A stretch of 64,000 bases of DNA, taken from positions 310,001 through 374,000 of the forward strand of contig JAIUNR010000001.1 of the NCBI GenBank assembly GCA_020161575.1, written 5' to 3'. Origin of the DNA: Pseudomonadota bacterium (lineage in GTDB: Bacteria > Pseudomonadota > Alphaproteobacteria > Rhizobiales > Beijerinckiaceae). The notes under the pieces were generated by a model, which worked only from the letters and a program-made list of their open reading frames with translations, was not told where the DNA came from and made no database searches. Shown one piece after another: positions 7,354 to 14,230 of the stretch (the first letter of the stretch is position 1; each line of letters starts with the position of its first letter). Made by a program: the position numbers and the translations under genes.

Positions 7354-8819
7354 GTGCGTCGATCCAGCACGGGGGCGGCACGAAGGGGTGCGCCTTGCGG
7401 CCTGCCGTCCTTCACATCCAGTTTCGCGATCTCGAAGGCCGCGCCGGTCAGCGCCTTGTGAAGCGCGCCGATCTCGGCGCGGGCGCGCTGGGCCATGCTT
7501 GCCCGCTCCGCCCATAAGGTGACCGAAACACTCTGGCCACGCAGACCGATTTCCGCCTGAACGGGGCCGGTTTCCTCAAGGTCCACCGCAATGCGCACTT
7601 TCCAGGGGAAGGGCGTCTTCTCGCTGTCGCCGCCTTCCTTTTCAGCTTGATAGGCCTCGGGCTCGACCGGGGCAGGATTATGCTCGATGATCACGCCCAT
7701 CATCGCGGTCGGCGGGCGATCAGCACCCTGGGTCGCGAGCGGGATCTGGAGCGCCAGACGCATCGGTTGGCTGCGCTCATCGGTATAGGTGATTTCGGGA
7801 TGGTTCGGCAGCGAGGCGAGCTGCATCAGCTTCACCCTTTCGCCCGCACCTTCGACCGCGCGCGCAAGTTCCGCAAGCCGTCCGGCATCGGGCGCGGGGC
7901 GCGTGGTGCCTTGTACGCCGATTGCCGGCCCATTTGCTTCGCCCTGCTTTCCCGCATCGCCCAGCAGGGCGCGGATCGTCATGAGCGCCGATTTGAGATC
8001 GCCTTGCGGGGCCTGGCCCTTCGCGAGCATCGCCTCCGTGAACAGGCCGGATTTGCGGATCGCCTCGGCAAGGCGGGCGGGATCGGCGAGCGCTTCCGGC
8101 GTTGACCGGGCATTCCTCAATTGGCCGAGGGCTTTCGCGAGATCGGGGGGGAGCGTGGCATCATCCGCTGTGGCGAGGATCTGTCCGAGCGCGTTCGAAA
8201 GCGGGATCTGCCTCCCGGCGGCCTGCAGAAGAGCGGTCGCAACCTCCGGCTCGACCGGCTGCGTGAGCAGGCCGGGGCGTATGCCGGCAGCGGCATGGGG
8301 TGCGGGCAAAGCCTGTCCCGGCTGCGCTGTGGGTTCCGCTGCGGGAAAGGCGATGCCCGCGAGCTTCGCGATGACCGCGCCGAGCGAACCCGCCGGAAAG
8401 ATATTCTGGAGTGGCGGCGCGGGCCCGACCGTGCTGCCGGTCGCCGTATGGGTGAGCGTGACCTGGGTCGCTGGGGTGGAGAGCGCGCGCGCCGGGATAT
8501 CGGCCGGAAGCAGGAGTGTATTGCCGGGCTTGAGCAGATTCGGGTTGGCGAGCGCCGCCTTGAGAATTTCGGGCGGCAAACGGGCTTCAACCAATCCGCC
8601 AGCGATTTTCAGGATGGCCTGTCCATCGGGCGTGGCTTCGATGATCACGGCGCGGATCGCCGCCTCGGCCGATTGCAGGGCTGCCTGTGTATTTCCACTC
8701 GCATTGCCGCTGAGGCGCGCGGCGGCGCCCACAGGATCGATGCTCGCCATGAGCGTGGCAAGGCTCTGGGCCTTGATCTCCTGAATATGCTTTGCAGCCA
8801 GCGCGAGCGAGGAAGGCAT
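7350..8819 (-). CDS. Flagellar hook-length control protein FliK-like
   Basis: 489 residues, rich in Ala, Pro and Leu through the first 350 or so, as expected of the low-complexity ruler part of FliK. The C-terminal region (about 390-480) has the Flg_hook pattern: VRIAVDLEETGPVQAEIGLR, SVTLWAERASMAQRARAEIG and a following LDV segment. Its stop overlaps the start of the FlhB-tail gene by ATGA, a pairing that recurs in other genomes. No other flagellar gene is in the window, so this pair is separate from any main flagellar cluster. Divergence from the named family in the N-terminal part is usual. Likely exported through the flagellar apparatus; no signal peptide is expected or seen. Confidence 0.78.
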   Translation of the reverse strand: MPSSLALAAKHIQEIKAQSLATLMASIDPVGAAARLSGNASGNTQAALQSAEAAIRAVIIEATPDGQAILKIAGGLVEARLPPEILKAALANPNLLKPGNTLLLPADIPARALSTPATQVTLTHTATGSTVGPAPPLQNIFPAGSLGAVIAKLAGIAFPAAEPTAQPGQALPAPHAAAGIRPGLLTQPVEPEVATALLQAAGRQIPLSNALGQILATADDATLPPDLAKALGQLRNARSTPEALADPARLAEAIRKSGLFTEAMLAKGQAPQGDLKSALMTIRALLGDAGKQGEANGPAIGVQGTTRPAPDAGRLAELARAVEGAGERVKLMQLASLPNHPEITYTDERSQPMRLALQIPLATQGADRPPTAMMGVIIEHNPAPVEPEAYQAEKEGGDSEKTPFPWKVRIAVDLEETGPVQAEIGLRGQSVSVTLWAERASMAQRARAEIGALHKALTGAAFEIAKLDVKDGRPQGAPLRAAPVLDRRT

Positions 8820-8939
8820 CGCCGGAATCCCCGATGGTTTTATTGCGCCATTCTTGCGCCAATGGCTTTCGTTTTCGTTAGTTTTGCAGCGAAAATGGGG
8901 TAATTCTTCCCTTAAGGGGTGAGCAGGGCGCCTTTGTCC

Positions 8940-8968
8940 TTGAAAGCGCCGGGCGCGGTTGCTACCTC
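8940..8968 (+). promoter_or_regulatory. Candidate promoter of ettA
   Basis: TTGAAA (8940-8945) and TACCTC (8963-8968) are 17 bases apart, about 60 bases before the ettA ATG at 9027. The -10 box is weak, as is common in high-GC alphaproteobacteria. The gap 8820-9026 otherwise holds only divergent upstream sequence for the FliK-like gene. Confidence 0.33.
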
Positions 8969-9026
8969 ACCGCCTGCTGCGCGGCCTGACCGCGCCTTTC
9001 CTCAACCCGGATTCGAGATCGAGAAG

Positions 9027-10679
9027 ATGTCCCGTCAGTTCATCTACCATATGCGCGGCCTGACCAAGGTTCATCCGGGCGGCAAGAAGGTGCTGGAGAA
9101 CATCCATCTCTCCTTCTACCCGGATGCGAAAATCGGCGTTCTCGGCGTCAACGGCGCCGGTAAATCGACGCTTCTGCGCATCATGGCGGGGATCGACAAG
9201 GAATGGACCGGCGATGGCTGGGTGGCCGAGGGCGCGCGCGTCGGCTATCTCCCGCAGGAGCCGCAGCTCGATAATTCCCTCACCGTGCGAGAGAACGTGA
9301 AGCTCGGCGTCGCCGCCAAGCAGGCGATCATCGATCGCTACAACGAACTCATGATGAATTACTCGGACGAGACCGCCGAGGAGAGCGCCCAGCTTCAAGA
9401 CCAGATCGACAGCCAGAACCTGTGGGATCTCGATTCGAAGGTCGATCAGGCGATGGATGCCCTGCGCTGCCCGCCGGACGATTGGGCGGTGGACAAGCTC
9501 TCGGGCGGTGAAAAGCGCCGTGTGGCGCTCTGCAAGCTGCTGCTCGAACAGCCTGAACTCCTCCTGCTCGACGAACCCACCAACCATCTCGATGCCGAGA
9601 CGGTGAACTGGCTCGAAGCGCATCTGCGCAATTATCCCGGTGCGATCCTGATCGTCACCCATGACCGCTACTTCCTCGACAACGTGACGGGGTGGATCCT
9701 CGAACTCGACCGCGGCAAGGGCATTCCCTACGAGGGCAATTATTCGAGCTGGCTCCAGCAGAAGCAGAAGCGTCTCGAACAGGAGGGACGCGAGGATGCC
9801 GCCCGCCAGCGCACCATGGCACGCGAGCAGGAATGGGTCGCCTCTTCGCCCAAGGCGCGGCAGGCGAAGAACAAGGCGCGCATCACCCGCTACGAGGAGC
9901 TTGTCGCCAAGGCGAGCGACAAGGCGCCGGACAGCGCGCAGATCATCATCCCCATCGCCGAGCGTCTCGGCGACAACGTCATCGATTTCGAGCATCTGAA
10001 CAAAGGCTTTCAGGACAAGCTCCTCATCGAGGATCTCTCCTTCAAGCTGCCGCCTGGCGGCATTGTCGGCGTGATCGGCCCGAACGGCGCCGGCAAGACG
10101 ACGCTGTTCCGCATGATCACCGGCGCGGAGAAGCCCGATGGCGGTTCGATCACGGTGGGCGAGAGCGTGAAGCTCGGCTATGTCGACCAGAGCCGCGACG
10201 CGCTCGACGGCAAGAAGACCGTGTGGGAGGAAATCTCCGGCGGCGCCGAGGTCATCTATCTCGGCAAGAAGCAGATGCATAGCCGCGCCTATTGCGGCGC
10301 CTTCAACTTCAAGGGCGGCGATCAGGAGAAGAAGGTCGGTATGCTCTCGGGTGGTGAGCGCAACCGCGTGCACCTCGCCAAGATGCTGAAATCCGGCGCC
10401 AACGTGCTGCTGCTCGACGAACCGACCAACGATCTCGACGTCGATACGCTCCGCGCGCTGGAGGAGGCGCTCGAGGATTACGCCGGCTGCGCCGTGATCA
10501 TCAGCCATGACCGCTGGTTCCTCGACCGTATCGCGACCCATATCCTCGCCTTCGAGGGCGACAGCCATGTCGAATGGTTCGAGGGCTCGTTCTCGGATTA
10601 CATGGAGGACAAGAAGCGCCGCCTCGGCGCCGATGCCGTGGAGCCGAAGCGGATCAAGTATCGCAAATTCGCGCGATAG
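9027..10679 (+). CDS. ettA: Energy-dependent translational throttle protein EttA (ABC-F ATPase)
   Basis: 550 residues, close to the 555 of E. coli EttA. There are two ABC cassettes: Walker [10 protein letters not shown] at 40-48, signature [11 protein letters not shown] and Walker [13 protein letters not shown] in the first; [20 protein letters not shown] and [12 protein letters not shown] in the second. The inter-domain linker is charged and helical ([20 protein letters not shown]). No membrane segments are present, as expected of ABC-F factors that bind the ribosomal E site and regulate the first peptide bonds according to ATP level. The ATG at 9027 is preferred over upstream in-frame codons because [14 protein letters not shown] is the conserved family start. 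It stands alone, followed by a palindromic repeat. Confidence 0.95.
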   Translation: MSRQFIYHMRGLTKVHPGGKKVLENIHLSFYPDAKIGVLGVNGAGKSTLLRIMAGIDKEWTGDGWVAEGARVGYLPQEPQLDNSLTVRENVKLGVAAKQAIIDRYNELMMNYSDETAEESAQLQDQIDSQNLWDLDSKVDQAMDALRCPPDDWAVDKLSGGEKRRVALCKLLLEQPELLLLDEPTNHLDAETVNWLEAHLRNYPGAILIVTHDRYFLDNVTGWILELDRGKGIPYEGNYSSWLQQKQKRLEQEGREDAARQRTMAREQEWVASSPKARQAKNKARITRYEELVAKASDKAPDSAQIIIPIAERLGDNVIDFEHLNKGFQDKLLIEDLSFKLPPGGIVGVIGPNGAGKTTLFRMITGAEKPDGGSITVGESVKLGYVDQSRDALDGKKTVWEEISGGAEVIYLGKKQMHSRAYCGAFNFKGGDQEKKVGMLSGGERNRVHLAKMLKSGANVLLLDEPTNDLDVDTLRALEEALEDYAGCAVIISHDRWFLDRIATHILAFEGDSHVEWFEGSFSDYMEDKKRRLGADAVEPKRIKYRKFAR

Positions 10680-10695
10680 ATCCGGGGCGCCCATG

Positions 10696-10793
10696 CGTCA
10701 TTGCGAGGAGGGCGAAGCCCGACGTGGCAATCCAGACTTTTTGTCTTTTCTGGATTGCCACGTCGGTATCTGCGATACCTCCTCGCAATGACG
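10696..10793. repeat. Palindromic repeat element, family 1, copy A
   Basis: 98 bases bounded by CGTCATTGCGAGG (10696-10708) and its exact reverse complement (10781-10793). Inner arms also pair (GACGTGGCAATCCAGA with TCTGGATTGCCACGTC), so the whole element folds into one long hairpin. Related copies lie at 11042-11137 and 30342-30436. The type is widespread between genes in alphaproteobacteria. It separates ettA from the GIY-YIG gene. Confidence 0.9.
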
Positions 10794-10802
10794 GGTGAAG
10801 CG

Positions 10803-11135
10803 ATGAGGCAACCCTGCGTCTACATCATGGCGTCGAAGCGCAACGGCACGCTCTACACCGGCGTGACCTCCAATCTTGCCGGGCGCGCGTATCAGCACCG
10901 GGAAGGGCTGATCGCCGGCTTCACCAAGCGCTACGGGTGCAAACTGCTGGTCTGGTACGAACTCCTTGAAACGATGCCCGACGCGATTGCCCGCGAAAAG
11001 CAGATCAAGGCTGGCTCGCGTTCCGACAAGATCGCGCTGATCGTCATTGCGAGGAGTGAAACGACGAAGCAATCCATTTTTACTTCGCGTTGCAAAATGG
11101 ATTGCCGCGTCGGCCTTTCGGCCTCCTCGCAATGA
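10803..11135 (+). CDS. GIY-YIG domain nuclease, small single-domain type, C terminus supplied by a repeat element
   Basis: 110 residues. The first 75 match the small COG2827-type GIY-YIG family: CVYIMASKRNGTLYTGVTSN has the YI...YxG core, then GRAYQHREG with the conserved Arg and His, GFTKRYGCKLLVWYE, and IAREKQIK with the catalytic-type Glu. Family members normally end with a tail like NPEWRDLY. Here, after KIALI, the frame enters palindromic repeat copy B, and the last 30 or so residues plus the stop are encoded by the repeat. The nuclease core looks intact, so activity is possible. The start at 10803 follows repeat copy A by nine bases. Cellular role is unknown; DNA repair or mobility roles have been suggested for the wider superfamily. 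Confidence 0.72.
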   Translation: MRQPCVYIMASKRNGTLYTGVTSNLAGRAYQHREGLIAGFTKRYGCKLLVWYELLETMPDAIAREKQIKAGSRSDKIALIVIARSETTKQSIFTSRCKMDCRVGLSASSQ

Positions 11136-11137
11136 CG
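11042..11137. repeat. Palindromic repeat element, family 1, copy B
   Basis: 96 bases with the same terminal boxes as copy A (11042-11054 and 11125-11137). Its inner arms AAGCAATCCATTTT and AAAATGGATTGC pair across a short loop. It overlaps the 3' end of the GIY-YIG gene and provides its stop codon. Confidence 0.9.
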
Positions 11138-11148
11138 GAGAGTTGAGC

Positions 11149-11216
11149 GTCATCGCGAGGAGCATAACGACCCAGCGATCCAGCCCTTGATGGCCGGGCT
11201 TGGCCCGGTCATAACG
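11149..11216. repeat. Half copy of family 1 repeat followed by family 2 palindrome
   Basis: 11149-11182 resembles only the left arm of the family 1 element (GTCATCGCGAGGAG, then ...GCGATCCAG). It is followed at 11188-11216 by a different palindrome, TGATGGCCGGGCTTGGCCCGGTCAT, related to the elements at 54573-54606 and 54921-54954. The two families are thus nested or joined here. Confidence 0.7.
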
Positions 11217-11222
11217 AGAGCG

Positions 11223-11951
11223 TCAGTTGCTTCTGAAATCGAGATTCTGCGGCATTTTTGGCCTCGCGATCCCTGCGCCCGAGGGAACATCCTCAGTCAG
11301 GCTGAAGGCGAAGCCGCGCGCCCAACCCTGCCCTCTGCCGTGGAGATAGAAGCCGAAGTGGACCGTCTCCCCACGCTCGGGCACTTCAAGCACGATCTGG
11401 CGTCTGGTCCAGTCCATCGTGCCCTTGAGCGAACCGTTTTCGACATACTCCTCCCGGTTGTCGAAGGCGACGGATTTGCCATGGATATCATCCACGCGCA
11501 CCCAGATCGTCACCGAGCCGCGCACATTCTCGGCCCTGAGTTCCGCATCGAAGGCGATGCGCTTGCCGCGAAACGCTTCGGCCGCGATCACCTGCATCAC
11601 TGTACAGAAATCGCGGGGATCGGGCTCGCGCCCGTCCTTCTCGTTTTCGCGACTGACGATGCTGATCGCGGCAATCGCGGGGTTTCCCGGTGAAGGAACG
11701 CTCGACGCCGTATAGGCGTCATTGCCTTGCCCGGCCTTGAACCAGCCCTTGGGAAGGCCGGCATCGTTTTCGAGATGCTGGTCAAATCGCTGGAAGCGTT
11801 TCAAGTCAGCCGCCATCGTGTTCCAGTCGCGATGGCCGAATTGCTTCGCCACCACTTCCAGGCATTCGGAATGGCCGAGATCGATATTACGGTTTGAAAG
11901 TTCCTGCCGCAGCGTTTTCGCCATGGCCTTTGCGTCGAGAAACGAGCGCAT
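11223..11951 (-). CDS. Glyoxalase-related N-terminal domain fused to a beta-sandwich-like domain; function unknown
   Basis: 242 residues. Residues 1-50 (FLDAKAMAKTLRQEL, then LGHSECLEVVAKQFGHRDWN) match the short helical domain found in glyoxalase-superfamily-related proteins. From about residue 65, GWFKAGQG, AFRGKRIAFDAELRAENVRG, VDDIHGKSVAFDN, KGTMDWTRRQIVLEVPE and HFGFYLHGRGQGWARGFAFSL form the pattern of a secreted-type galactose-binding-like domain often attached to regulators or to unknown proteins. There is no signal peptide, so it is probably cytoplasmic. The ATG at 11951 has a GAGG ribosome-binding site. The same N-terminal domain also occurs with other partners. No enzymatic residues can be named. 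Confidence 0.7.
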   Translation of the reverse strand: MRSFLDAKAMAKTLRQELSNRNIDLGHSECLEVVAKQFGHRDWNTMAADLKRFQRFDQHLENDAGLPKGWFKAGQGNDAYTASSVPSPGNPAIAAISIVSRENEKDGREPDPRDFCTVMQVIAAEAFRGKRIAFDAELRAENVRGSVTIWVRVDDIHGKSVAFDNREEYVENGSLKGTMDWTRRQIVLEVPERGETVHFGFYLHGRGQGWARGFAFSLTEDVPSGAGIARPKMPQNLDFRSN

Positions 11952-12163
11952 GTGATCCTCCGATCATCTTCGCGGATGGTGCTGATCAGGGCCCGCCTTG
12001 CTGATCCATTCGCGCAATTTCGGAAGGGATCGCAGAGTATCGAAATCGACGCATTCACCAAGCCGGAGGAACTGGCCTCCTCGGCGCGGGCGGCAGGCTG
12101 CGTCTGCCTTGAAGGAGTGCACCACGCGGTTTTGAAACTGTCAATCTGCCCTTGCCTTCCCCC

Positions 12164-12201
12164 TTGCGCCGTTAACGAAAATCACATAAACATATCTTTA
12201 T
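12164..12201 (+). promoter_or_regulatory. Candidate promoter with SahR-type operator for the methionine operon
   Basis: A near-perfect palindrome, ATAAA-C-ATAT-C-TTTAT, lies at 12186-12201; only the two C positions fail to pair. It overlaps a possible promoter with TTGCGC at 12164-12169 and TAAACA at 12187-12192, 17 bases apart. AT-rich palindromes with a central ATAT are the type bound by SahR, an ArsR-family regulator of methionine genes that responds to S-adenosylhomocysteine. The first gene downstream encodes just such an ArsR protein, so autoregulation is the simplest reading. The rest of the gap 11952-12248 shows nothing else. Confidence 0.6.
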
Positions 12202-12248
12202 ATCGTTTTGCGGGTCGCCGCTTTGTGAGTTTCCAAGGGGGAGGCGGC

Positions 12249-13307
12249 ATGGCCACGCTTCGATCCGTTCCGAATGTGGAGGCACCGGCGGGCTTTGCTT
12301 TCGCCGATTGGCTCGCCGCGCTGGAAGCGGCGGGGGAGGCGACGCGGCTGCGCATTCTCGCGCTGCTGGCGGAAGGGGAACTTACCGTCACCGAGTTGAT
12401 GACAATCCTCGGTCAGTCTCAGCCGCGCGTCTCGCGGCACCTCAAGCTGCTGGTGGAAGCCGGGCTGGTGGATCGCCACCGCGAGGGCGCCTGGGCCTTT
12501 TTCCGCCTTGCGGAGAGCGCCATCGCCCGCGCGATCCGTGACGGAATCGTCACGACCCTTGATCCCTCCGATGCGACGCTGACGGCGGACCGCTTCCGGC
12601 TCGACGCCGTGCGCGCCGAACGCAAGAGCCACGCGGCGGCTTATTTTGCTTCCCACGCCGCGGATTGGAACCGCATCCGCGCGCTGCACATCTCCGAGGC
12701 GCGGGTGGAGGCGGCGGTCGCGAAGCTGGTCGCGGATCGCCGCTTCGATTCGGTGCTCGATCTCGGCACCGGCACCGGGCGGATGCTCGAGGTAATCGCG
12801 AAAGACACGACGCGCGCCGTCGGGCTTGATGTCTCGCCGGCGATGCTTGGCGTGGCGCGCGTCAATCTCGATGCCGCCGGGCTGCGCCATGTCCAGCTCC
12901 GGCAGGGCGACGCCTATGCCTTGCCGGCGGATCTCTCGGGCTTCGATCTCGTGATCCTGCACCAGGTCCTGCACTACCTCGATGATCCCGCGCGCGCTGT
13001 GCGCGAGGCAGCGCGGGCGCTAAGGCCCGGCGGACGCCTGCTGGTCGTCGATTTCGCGCCCCATCACGAGGAGCATCTGCGCGAGGCCCATGCGCATCGC
13101 CGGCTTGGCTTCGCCCGGACGGAAGTTGAAGCGTTCCTCGCCGAGGCGGGTCTCAAGGCCGTGACCTGCGAGGTGCTGAAACCGGCCTCGGGCGAGGAGG
13201 CGAAACTCGCCGTTTCGCTGTGGCTCGGCGCCGATACCCGTGTCGAGGGCGATTTTCCGCTCAAATCAAATCCTGCTTACCCGAACCAGAATCGCGAGGT
13301 TGCGTGA
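12249..13307 (+). CDS. ArsR-family regulator fused to an S-adenosylmethionine-dependent methyltransferase domain
   Basis: 352 residues. Residues 20-95 form a winged-helix ArsR domain (EATRLRILALLAEGELTVTEL, then QSQPRVSRHLKLL as recognition helix). From about 165 there is a class I methyltransferase fold with the SAM loop LDLGTGTG at 170-177, GLDVSPAML and LHQVLHYLDDP. The ATG at 12249 has a strong site (AAGGGGGAGG) eight bases upstream; the frame is open further upstream but without family similarity. Its TGA overlaps the metF ATG (TGATG). Proteins of this layout sit before metF/metH in many alphaproteobacteria. It is inferred to sense SAM or S-adenosylhomocysteine through the methyltransferase-like domain and to repress the operon from the palindrome at 12186-12201. 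Whether it also methylates anything is open. Confidence 0.87.
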   Translation: MATLRSVPNVEAPAGFAFADWLAALEAAGEATRLRILALLAEGELTVTELMTILGQSQPRVSRHLKLLVEAGLVDRHREGAWAFFRLAESAIARAIRDGIVTTLDPSDATLTADRFRLDAVRAERKSHAAAYFASHAADWNRIRALHISEARVEAAVAKLVADRRFDSVLDLGTGTGRMLEVIAKDTTRAVGLDVSPAMLGVARVNLDAAGLRHVQLRQGDAYALPADLSGFDLVILHQVLHYLDDPARAVREAARALRPGGRLLVVDFAPHHEEHLREAHAHRRLGFARTEVEAFLAEAGLKAVTCEVLKPASGEEAKLAVSLWLGADTRVEGDFPLKSNPAYPNQNREVA

Positions 13308-14215
13308 TGAACGCGTTCCCCATCCGCTCCAGCCGCCAGCCCGAGGGCGCGTCGCTTGGTATTTCCTTCGAGTTCTTCCCGCCGAAGAACGATACGATGG
13401 CGGCCAATCTCTGGGCGTCCGTGCAGCGTCTCGCGCCGCTTTCCCCGCGCTTCGTCTCCGTGACCTATGGTGCGGGGGGCTCGACGCGCGAGCGCACGCA
13501 CCAGACGGTGAAGCGCATTCTCGACGAAACCGATCTCGCTCCGGCCGCGCATCTCACCTGCGTCGCCGCCACGAAAGAGGAGACGGACGAGATCATCCGT
13601 GACTACTGGAAGATGGGGGTGCGCCATATCGTCGCGCTGCGCGGCGACCCCGTGACCGGACTCGGCACGAAATTCGAGGCGCATCCGCAAGGCTATCAAT
13701 CCTCGGCGGATCTCGTGGCGGGGATCAAGCGCATCGGCGATTTCGAGGTCGCGGTCTCGGCCTATCCGGAAAAGCACCCGGACAGCCCCTCGCTCGAAGT
13801 GGAGCTGGAGTTGCTGCGCCGCAAGGTCGATGCCGGCGCGACGCGCGCGATCACCCAGTTCTTCTTCGATAACGATCATTATTTCCGCTACCTCGACCGG
13901 GTGCGCAAGGCGGGCATCAAGATCGAGATCGTGCCGGGCATCCTGCCGGTGCAGAATTTCAAGCAGGCCGCGAGCTTTGCCGCGCGCTGCGGCACCGAGG
14001 TTCCGGCCTGGCTCGCGAGCCGCTTCGAGGGGCTCGAAGAGGATGTGGATACCCGCCGGCTGGTCGCGGCCGCAGTTGCGGTGGAACAGGTCTATGACCT
14101 GCTCGACCGCGGCGTGACCGAATTCCACTTCTATACGATGAACAAGGCCGATCTCGTCTTCGCCATCTGCCACATGCTCGGCATGCGGACGAAACCCAAT
14201 AATCTCGCGGCATAA
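13307..14215 (+). CDS. metF: Methylenetetrahydrofolate reductase
   Basis: 302 residues, normal for bacterial MetF. It reduces 5,10-methylene-THF to 5-methyl-THF with a flavin cofactor in the cytoplasm, supplying the methyl donor for MetH. Diagnostic blocks are SFEFFPPKND near the start, SVTYGAGGSTRERT, HLTCV, IVALRGDP, the AYPEKHPDSP loop and the ITQFFFDNDHYFRY segment. It starts one base inside the stop codon of the ArsR-methyltransferase gene and is followed 15 bases later by metH, so the three form an operon. The start at 13307 gives the family-typical N terminus. Nothing unusual. Confidence 0.96.
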   Translation: MNAFPIRSSRQPEGASLGISFEFFPPKNDTMAANLWASVQRLAPLSPRFVSVTYGAGGSTRERTHQTVKRILDETDLAPAAHLTCVAATKEETDEIIRDYWKMGVRHIVALRGDPVTGLGTKFEAHPQGYQSSADLVAGIKRIGDFEVAVSAYPEKHPDSPSLEVELELLRRKVDAGATRAITQFFFDNDHYFRYLDRVRKAGIKIEIVPGILPVQNFKQAASFAARCGTEVPAWLASRFEGLEEDVDTRRLVAAAVAVEQVYDLLDRGVTEFHFYTMNKADLVFAICHMLGMRTKPNNLAA

Positions 14216-14230
14216 GCAGGGGCAGCTTTC

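Noticed and set aside
8967-10694. A 575-codon minus-strand frame opposite ettA
   Set aside because: Shadow of the ABC-F gene; the plus-strand protein has all the expected motifs.
10803-11135. Calling the GIY-YIG gene a pseudogene
   Set aside because: The catalytic core is intact and the frame is open; only the non-catalytic tail is replaced, so it is kept as a gene with altered C terminus.
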